Shown piece by piece: positions 59,374 through 63,305 of a stretch of DNA of 63,305 bases; positions within the stretch are counted from its first letter, which is position 1, and each line of letters starts with the position of its first letter. Position numbers and translations under genes: made by a program. The stretch spans positions 1-63,305 of the forward strand of contig NZ_JAPDOE010000020.1 in NCBI RefSeq assembly GCF_026013365.1, written 5' to 3'. The notes beneath the pieces are model-generated. The model did no database searches. It had not been told where the DNA came from and saw nothing but the letters and a program-made list of their open reading frames with translations. Origin of the DNA: Paenibacillus sp. LS1 (lineage in GTDB: Bacteria > Bacillota > Bacilli > Paenibacillales > Paenibacillaceae).

Positions 59374-60129
59374 TTATGAACCTCCGCCTCCGCCAGAATC
59401 TCCACTGCTTCCACCATCTCCGCCATCACTACCACCCTGCCCCTGGCCATCTTGTTGCCCACCTTGCTCTTGCCCCTGTTGTCCGCCACTTTCTACTTTG
59501 GGTTGCAATTCGTCCTGTACAACCTTCTTGAGTAAAGTGAGTACTTCCATCCGGAACAACGGGTTTTGCATGACTTCCTGCATAACAGTCATCGTTTGTT
59601 TGCGATAATCAGGAGTCTTGGTCATATCCATGAACATCTTGGATACCTCAGGTGACTTCATGATGTCCCCAACAGACTTTTGATATGTGGGATCTTTAAT
59701 CAACTGCATGTGAAGCTGTTTGCTTTGAGCGTTGATCACTTTGGCAAATTCACCGGCAAACTGTGGATCTGTCATGATCTTTTCGAATTCCTTCTGGTAT
59801 TCGGGAGCTGTAATGGTATCTTTTACTGCAATACGTATTTGTTCCGAAGATTGCACAGGCATTAACATTTTCATACCAATGGTTCCCGAACCACCACCCG
59901 ATCCGCCGCCACCTTCTTCTGAACTACCACCACTGGATGAGCTTTGACCTGTAAGAGCTTCCTCCACCGCTTTCTTGCCTTCATCACTTTTTAAAATATC
60001 TACAACCATCGTTTTCATCTCTTTATAACTGCCCTGAGGAGGCGAAGAACTCTGATCTGAACCGCAGCCGGCAAGCATGACGGATAGCCCCAGTACGACA
60101 CAGCATAGCTGCCACAAAGGCCGTTTCAT
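59374..60129 (-). CDS. gerD: Spore germination lipoprotein GerD
   Basis: GerD is an inner-spore-membrane lipoprotein needed for clustering of nutrient germinant receptors. The 251-aa protein has a lipoprotein signal peptide with lipobox LAGC (cleavage before Cys near residue 21) and a helical core (about 35-200). An unusual low-complexity Gly/Gln/Ser-rich tail (about 205-251) and a Gly/Ser-rich linker near 70-85 are also present. The start is set by AAGGAGGG in front of the ATG at 60129. Orientation opposite to its neighbours is also seen in B. subtilis. Confidence 0.92.
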   Translation of the reverse strand: MKRPLWQLCCVVLGLSVMLAGCGSDQSSSPPQGSYKEMKTMVVDILKSDEGKKAVEEALTGQSSSSGGSSEEGGGGSGGGSGTIGMKMLMPVQSSEQIRIAVKDTITAPEYQKEFEKIMTDPQFAGEFAKVINAQSKQLHMQLIKDPTYQKSVGDIMKSPEVSKMFMDMTKTPDYRKQTMTVMQEVMQNPLFRMEVLTLLKKVVQDELQPKVESGGQQGQEQGGQQDGQGQGGSDGGDGGSSGDSGGGGGS

Positions 60130-60162
60130 GTGTACAATCCCTCCTTGATTAGATACTGGATG

Positions 60163-60193
60163 TAGTATGTGATGGGAAAGGGGGAAATATGTT
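60163..60193 (-). promoter_or_regulatory. Candidate sigma-G promoter of gerD
   Basis: Read on the reverse strand, AACATA, 18 bp and CATACTA fit the sigma-G consensus (TGMATR, N17-18, CATWHTA), with a perfect -10 box. It lies 34 bp before the gerD start. gerD is forespore-specific in B. subtilis. Confidence 0.6.
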
Positions 60194-60254
60194 GAGCAAT
60201 GATGGTTTTTTGCTGTGAAGGTTGGTAAAATAAACACTCGGGGGTGGAAAACAT

Positions 60255-60887
60255 TTGAATTTACGTAAATGGTTTTTCCTATTTTGGACAGCCTTGCTTA
60301 TTGGGGCCGCAGGAGCACTAGGTACAGGGTTGATTATGATGCTGGTGAACGGAGAGAAAACAAATGGATTAAATGATTTTCTTCTGTATCTTCTGATACT
60401 CTTTGGATCAGGGGTAATGATCAGCGTGTATTCACAAATGGGTTTCTTTGCATATCTGATATTAAATTATATGGGTAAAGGTGTATTTCCAAAGCGTGGT
60501 TGGCAGATCGTGCAGATTGTACTAACGGTGTTAGCCCTGCTTGACGTGATGTTTTTGCGCCTGTTTGTTGGGGGAAACCGGGAGCGCATATCTGATATTG
60601 TGCTAGGTATCATTATTTTGGCAGCTGCAATTGTTACCGCTTACGTTAAAGTGAAACTGACTCATATCTCCGCGCTTGTACCTACACTTTTTTTCATGAT
60701 TGCCGTCACCATAGTGGAGACGATCGGCGTATTACGTATTGATGTGAATGCTGCAACCATATTTATTGTGGTTCCTTTGCTCTTATGTAATGCATACCAA
60801 ATGCTGATATTGCACAGGCTGGTGGATGTATCTACGAACCGGCGTGTAAGTGGAAAGGCAGAACAGTTAAAAGAAAGCCGCGCATAG
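60255..60887 (+). CDS. kbaA: KinB signalling pathway activator KbaA
   Basis: KbaA is a membrane protein that helps activate the KinB branch of the sporulation phosphorelay in B. subtilis. The 210-aa protein has six predicted hydrophobic helices and a short basic C-terminal tail. The start codon is TTG at 60255, behind GGGTGGAAA. It sits between gerD and pdaB, a conserved arrangement. No kinB is in this window, so its partner must be encoded elsewhere if it exists. Confidence 0.85.
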   Translation: MNLRKWFFLFWTALLIGAAGALGTGLIMMLVNGEKTNGLNDFLLYLLILFGSGVMISVYSQMGFFAYLILNYMGKGVFPKRGWQIVQIVLTVLALLDVMFLRLFVGGNRERISDIVLGIIILAAAIVTAYVKVKLTHISALVPTLFFMIAVTIVETIGVLRIDVNAATIFIVVPLLLCNAYQMLILHRLVDVSTNRRVSGKAEQLKESRA

Positions 60888-60915
60888 AATACGTTTTGCA
60901 TAAAAAAACATACTA

Positions 60916-60943
60916 AAAAGAGCTAACCTGGTTAGCTCTTTTC
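60916..60943. terminator. Bidirectional terminator between kbaA and pdaB
   Basis: AAAAGAGCTAAC-CTG-GTTAGCTCTTTT is a perfect 12-bp stem with A and T runs at its two ends, suited to stop both convergent transcripts. Confidence 0.93.
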
Positions 60944-60988
60944 AACATTTAACCTCGTGTTTGGGCTGTCGCTCCAGCAAGCAACCAC

Positions 60989-61765
60989 TTACTGACTACT
61001 GGCTTGATCACGAACTTCCTTACCTTCTACACTGGAATGGTTAAGCAACTCAGACACGGTTACGAATTCATAGCCCTGGTTTTTCAATTTGTCGATAATG
61101 ACAGGGAGTGCTTCATGAGTCTGTTTGGAGGAATCGCTTGCATGCAGCAGAACGATGTCACCTGGATGTGCTTTACTAACCACGCGATCCACAATGGTCT
61201 GTACACCAGGGTTTTTCCAATCCAGAGAATCAGTATCCCACTGTACAACCTGATAGTTCAGACTATTAGCTACCTGAAGCACACGCTTGTCAAAGTCCCC
61301 GTTGGGCAGACGCAGTAATTTCGGTTCTTTTCCCGTTAAATCGGTTAAAATGCTATGAGCTGTCGAAATTTCTTTGCGAATTTCTTCCTCGGTCAGGCTG
61401 CTGTAATTCTCATGTCTATGTCCATGGCTGCCAATTTCATATCCTGCATCTTTGATAGCTGTGACAATTTCAGGGTGTGTCTTGCTCCAGGGGGAGGAAA
61501 GGAAAAAGGTTGCCTTCTGCACTTTGTTCTCCTGAAGAACTTTCAGAATTGGCTCTGTCCGTTTATCACCCCAGCTAATGTCAAAGGTTAGAGCAATCAC
61601 TTTCTTCTCGGTTGGAACGCTGTAGACGGCTGATGGTGCTTCCTCAGAGAATACGGAGACATTACCTCTCTCCAGATAGATAATACCGATCGCAAAGACG
61701 GCAGCAACCAGGACAATCAAGTAACGTTTAATCTTTTTGCCGCTAAATACATAGAACGAGTTCAT
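60989..61765 (-). CDS. pdaB: Sporulation polysaccharide deacetylase PdaB
   Basis: PdaB is a NodB-type deacetylase-like protein required to maintain spores late in sporulation in B. subtilis. The 258-aa protein has an N-terminal membrane anchor (about 14-32) and then the NodB domain. Motif 1 is LTFDISWGDKRTEP, where the usual TFDDG second Asp is replaced, as in PdaB homologues. The metal-binding SHGHRHENYS and RLPNGDFD (motif 3) follow. GAGAGGGG precedes the ATG at 61765. Confidence 0.94.
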   Translation of the reverse strand: MNSFYVFSGKKIKRYLIVLVAAVFAIGIIYLERGNVSVFSEEAPSAVYSVPTEKKVIALTFDISWGDKRTEPILKVLQENKVQKATFFLSSPWSKTHPEIVTAIKDAGYEIGSHGHRHENYSSLTEEEIRKEISTAHSILTDLTGKEPKLLRLPNGDFDKRVLQVANSLNYQVVQWDTDSLDWKNPGVQTIVDRVVSKAHPGDIVLLHASDSSKQTHEALPVIIDKLKNQGYEFVTVSELLNHSSVEGKEVRDQASSQ

Positions 61766-61789
61766 TTCAATAAGCGCCCCTCTCCCATA

Positions 61790-61820
61790 AGAAATGCTTG
61801 TTTACTCTCCAATGTATGCT
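61790..61820 (-). promoter_or_regulatory. Candidate sigma-G promoter of pdaB
   Basis: Read on the reverse strand, AGCATA, 18 bp and CATTTCT resemble the sigma-G consensus with one mismatch at -35 and two at -10. It lies 25 bp before pdaB, which is a forespore gene in B. subtilis. Confidence 0.35.
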
Positions 61821-61887
61821 CGTACTGCCCAGTTATTCGTCACTGAACCTTGTTTGTCCATCATTTTAGATTCTAAAGGAGGTTATT

Positions 61888-62505
61888 ATGTTAAAATTCA
61901 GTACATTTCTTAGAGATCTTGGTTCCATCCGTAGTGCATTGATTTGGTCCGTGGTTTTGTTTGCCGCAGGAATAGGGGCGGGATGGGTGAGTACAGGCCC
62001 ACTGGAGGACTTGTTGTTGAACCAAATCGGAGGATTACGCGAGGTCAGTGAACGACTGGAGCAGGGAGGCAATGTGCAATGGAACTTCTTCCTGTTTATC
62101 TTTTTCAATAATGCCATCAAAAGCGTACTTGTCATCTATGCCGGTATATTCTTCGGAATTCTGCCTGTCATCTTCCTGTTGATCAATGGGATGGTTCTTG
62201 GATTTGTTGTTCACACCACGATGAATTATGGAGCAAGCTTCTATGATATTGTGGTTAAAGGATTACTTCCGCATGGCATTATTGAGATTCCGGTCATTAT
62301 CATTGCTTGCGCATTCGGACTGAAGTTTGGTGGACTGGTTCTCAAAAGCCTTGTACAACTTGGAAGCGACAAACGAAATTCCATTGGTACACGGTGGAGA
62401 GTATTCATGAACAGAACGTTAACCGCATCCTTCTGGGTTGTTATCTTGCTTCTTGTTGCAGCGATCATTGAAAGCACACTTACGTATGCTCTGGTGAGAG
62501 GATAA
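61888..62505 (+). CDS. spoIIM: Stage II sporulation protein M (SpoIIM)-like
   Basis: SpoIIM works with SpoIID and SpoIIP in the peptidoglycan remodelling that drives forespore engulfment. The 205-aa protein is a DUF95-type membrane protein with about five hydrophobic segments and the conserved loop ILPVIFLLINGMVLGFVV. AAAGGAGG precedes the ATG. It lies divergent to pdaB. The family also has non-sporulation members, but length and context favour SpoIIM. Confidence 0.85.
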   Translation: MLKFSTFLRDLGSIRSALIWSVVLFAAGIGAGWVSTGPLEDLLLNQIGGLREVSERLEQGGNVQWNFFLFIFFNNAIKSVLVIYAGIFFGILPVIFLLINGMVLGFVVHTTMNYGASFYDIVVKGLLPHGIIEIPVIIIACAFGLKFGGLVLKSLVQLGSDKRNSIGTRWRVFMNRTLTASFWVVILLLVAAIIESTLTYALVRG

Positions 62506-62660
62506 AATTTTTGTGATGGTTGTTATTCATAAATTTTCAGAAAGTTGACCATAACAATAAAACGGGTTCCAGCAGCACCCACAAAAAGCGAATGCACGGG
62601 GTGTTGCATGAAACTTGTGTAAGTGTGATAAAGAGGCTATGCACAAAAAGGAGAACTCTA

Positions 62661-62891
62661 ATGCTGGGTATGTTGTTTAACGAGAAGGAATGCAAGGAAC
62701 TGGACTATGTGCTGCGTAAAGAATTAGATGAAATGCTGTTCGATCTAAGTGATAATCGTCTTGATCAAGAGATCAAATATGCTATCGCGAGCCGATATAA
62801 GACTGTGTTCCGTATGTATGCACGCTTTGCCCCGCCAAAAGAGTTGTCCAAGTATGCAAGAGGTGGGAAGCTGAAAAAGTCGAAGCCATAG
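62661..62891 (+). CDS. Conserved small protein of unknown function
   Basis: The 76-aa product is mostly helical and charged (MLGMLFNEKECKELDYVLRK ...). It has a regular heptad-like pattern and ends in a basic tail. I recall similar short proteins in Bacillales near rRNA operons but know no function. The ATG at 62661 follows AAAAGGAG. An in-frame start at 62520 would add 47 residues of non-coding character. Confidence 0.75.
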   Translation: MLGMLFNEKECKELDYVLRKELDEMLFDLSDNRLDQEIKYAIASRYKTVFRMYARFAPPKELSKYARGGKLKKSKP

Positions 62892-63022
62892 TGCTGAAGC
62901 TGGTCATATATTCGGTGTACAGTAGTGGAAGTGAGGTGCGGCTCTTCATAGCGGGTGCTGTACCTCTGAACCATGATAATGCTGAAATTGTTGAGGGTTT
63001 CATACTTTTTGTCGAAAAAGGG

Positions 63023-63051
63023 TTGACCTTTCTAATTTCATATGGTAAATT
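63023..63051 (+). promoter_or_regulatory. rRNA operon promoter P1
   Basis: TTGACC (63023-63028), a 17-bp spacer and TAAATT (63046-63051) preceded by TGG lie upstream of an AT-rich tract and a second promoter. Tandem promoters are usual for rRNA operons. Confidence 0.65.
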
Positions 63052-63131
63052 AATTTTCGTTCCTTTTTTAGGAGCGGTTCACCGAAACAAGCATGAAAAT
63101 AAAGCGATTGAAAATAATCGAAAAATAATGC

Positions 63132-63160
63132 TTGCAAAGAGAACTTAAACATGATATATT
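63132..63160 (+). promoter_or_regulatory. rRNA operon promoter P2
   Basis: TTGCAA (63132-63137), a 17-bp spacer and TATATT (63155-63160) follow an A-rich stretch like an UP element. They are followed by the rRNA leader. Confidence 0.75.
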
Positions 63161-63305
63161 ATAAAAGTCGCCGCTGAAACGACGACAACATGAAAGGCAG
63201 CAACAAATTGAATGTTTGATCTTTGAAAACTGAACAACGAGTGAGTAACGATCTTGCTTGCAAGATCGATGCTGAGAAATGGGTACAAGTCTTCGGACTG
63301 TATGA
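63161..63305 (+). other. rRNA operon leader (16S start beyond window)
   Basis: It contains the boxA-like TGATCTTTGAAAACTGAACA (from 63218) common to Bacillales rRNA leaders. A perfect CGATCTTGC/GCAAGATCG hairpin (63249-63268) and an AGTC-TTCG-GACT hairpin near the end are also present. The 16S gene itself is not reached. No gene lies between the small conserved protein (end 62891) and the window edge. Confidence 0.75.

Noticed and set aside
62520..62660. Extended N-terminus of the small conserved protein
   Set aside because: AAAAGGAG lies immediately before the ATG at 62661, and the upstream codons show no coding character.
1..63305. tRNA genes, CRISPR arrays, insertion sequences or prophage
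   Set aside because: No cloverleaf with CCA-type ends, no regularly spaced repeats, and no transposase or phage genes could be found by reading both strands.

Overview
The window is a 63 kb stretch of a Gram-positive, spore-forming Firmicute chromosome, most likely Paenibacillus. The genus is inferred from gene order and protein character, not from a database match. Gene order follows the well-known Bacillus subtilis ctsR-to-pdaB segment near the origin. Paenibacillus-like departures are pssA and a small reverse-strand gene between disA and yacL, and a cysH-sat pair between rpsI and cwlD. The spore-former assignment rests on sigH, cwlD, gerD, kbaA, pdaB and spoIIM.

Layout. The window opens in the 23S-5S spacer and a 5S rRNA gene with its terminator, and closes in the promoter and leader of another rRNA operon, so it is an inter-rrn interval. 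After an Eis-like acetyltransferase come the CtsR-controlled stress operon (ctsR-mcsA-mcsB-clpC), radA, disA, pssA and yacL. These are followed by isoprenoid genes (ispD-ispF), gltX, and a cysteine T-box operon (cysE-cysS-mrnC-rlmB-rae1). Then come sigH, rpmG-secE-nusG, rplK-rplA, the L10-leader operon rplJ-rplL, a methyltransferase, rpoB-rpoC, and the str cluster (ybxF-rpsL-rpsG-fusA-tuf). The S10/spc/alpha super-operon runs from rpsJ to rplQ and contains secY, adk, map, infA and rpoA. The ecfA/ecfT genes found after rplQ in B. subtilis are absent here. truA, rplM-rpsI and a roughly 660 bp gene-free gap follow. Next are cysH with a badly damaged sat, the sporulation/germination block (cwlD, salA, gerD, kbaA, pdaB, spoIIM) and a small conserved protein.

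How the parts fit. Most of the window builds the machinery of gene expression: RNA polymerase alpha, beta and beta', NusG, about 30 ribosomal proteins, EF-G, EF-Tu and IF-1. SecE/SecY and a few tRNA- or rRNA-modifying enzymes are embedded in it. Regulation visible in the DNA includes a perfect CtsR box, a Cys (UGC) T-box, an L10-type leader with terminator, a probable L13 leader, strong sigma-A promoters, and candidate sigma-G/sigma-E promoters before the spore genes.

Most notable observations. The ATP sulfurylase gene sat has lost its catalytic motifs through several indels. A nearly continuous 20-layer RNA hairpin with two tandem G.A/A.G motifs lies just upstream of the gene for the kink-turn-binding protein YbxF. 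A pair of palindromic repeats sits between infA and rpmJ. Two mutually exclusive hairpins lie in the rpmG-secE-nusG leader. A reverse-strand gene looks like a catalytically dead MazG-like protein. TTG start codons are used for rplJ, rpoB, rpoC, rpsE and kbaA. I found no CRISPR array, insertion sequence, prophage or tRNA gene.
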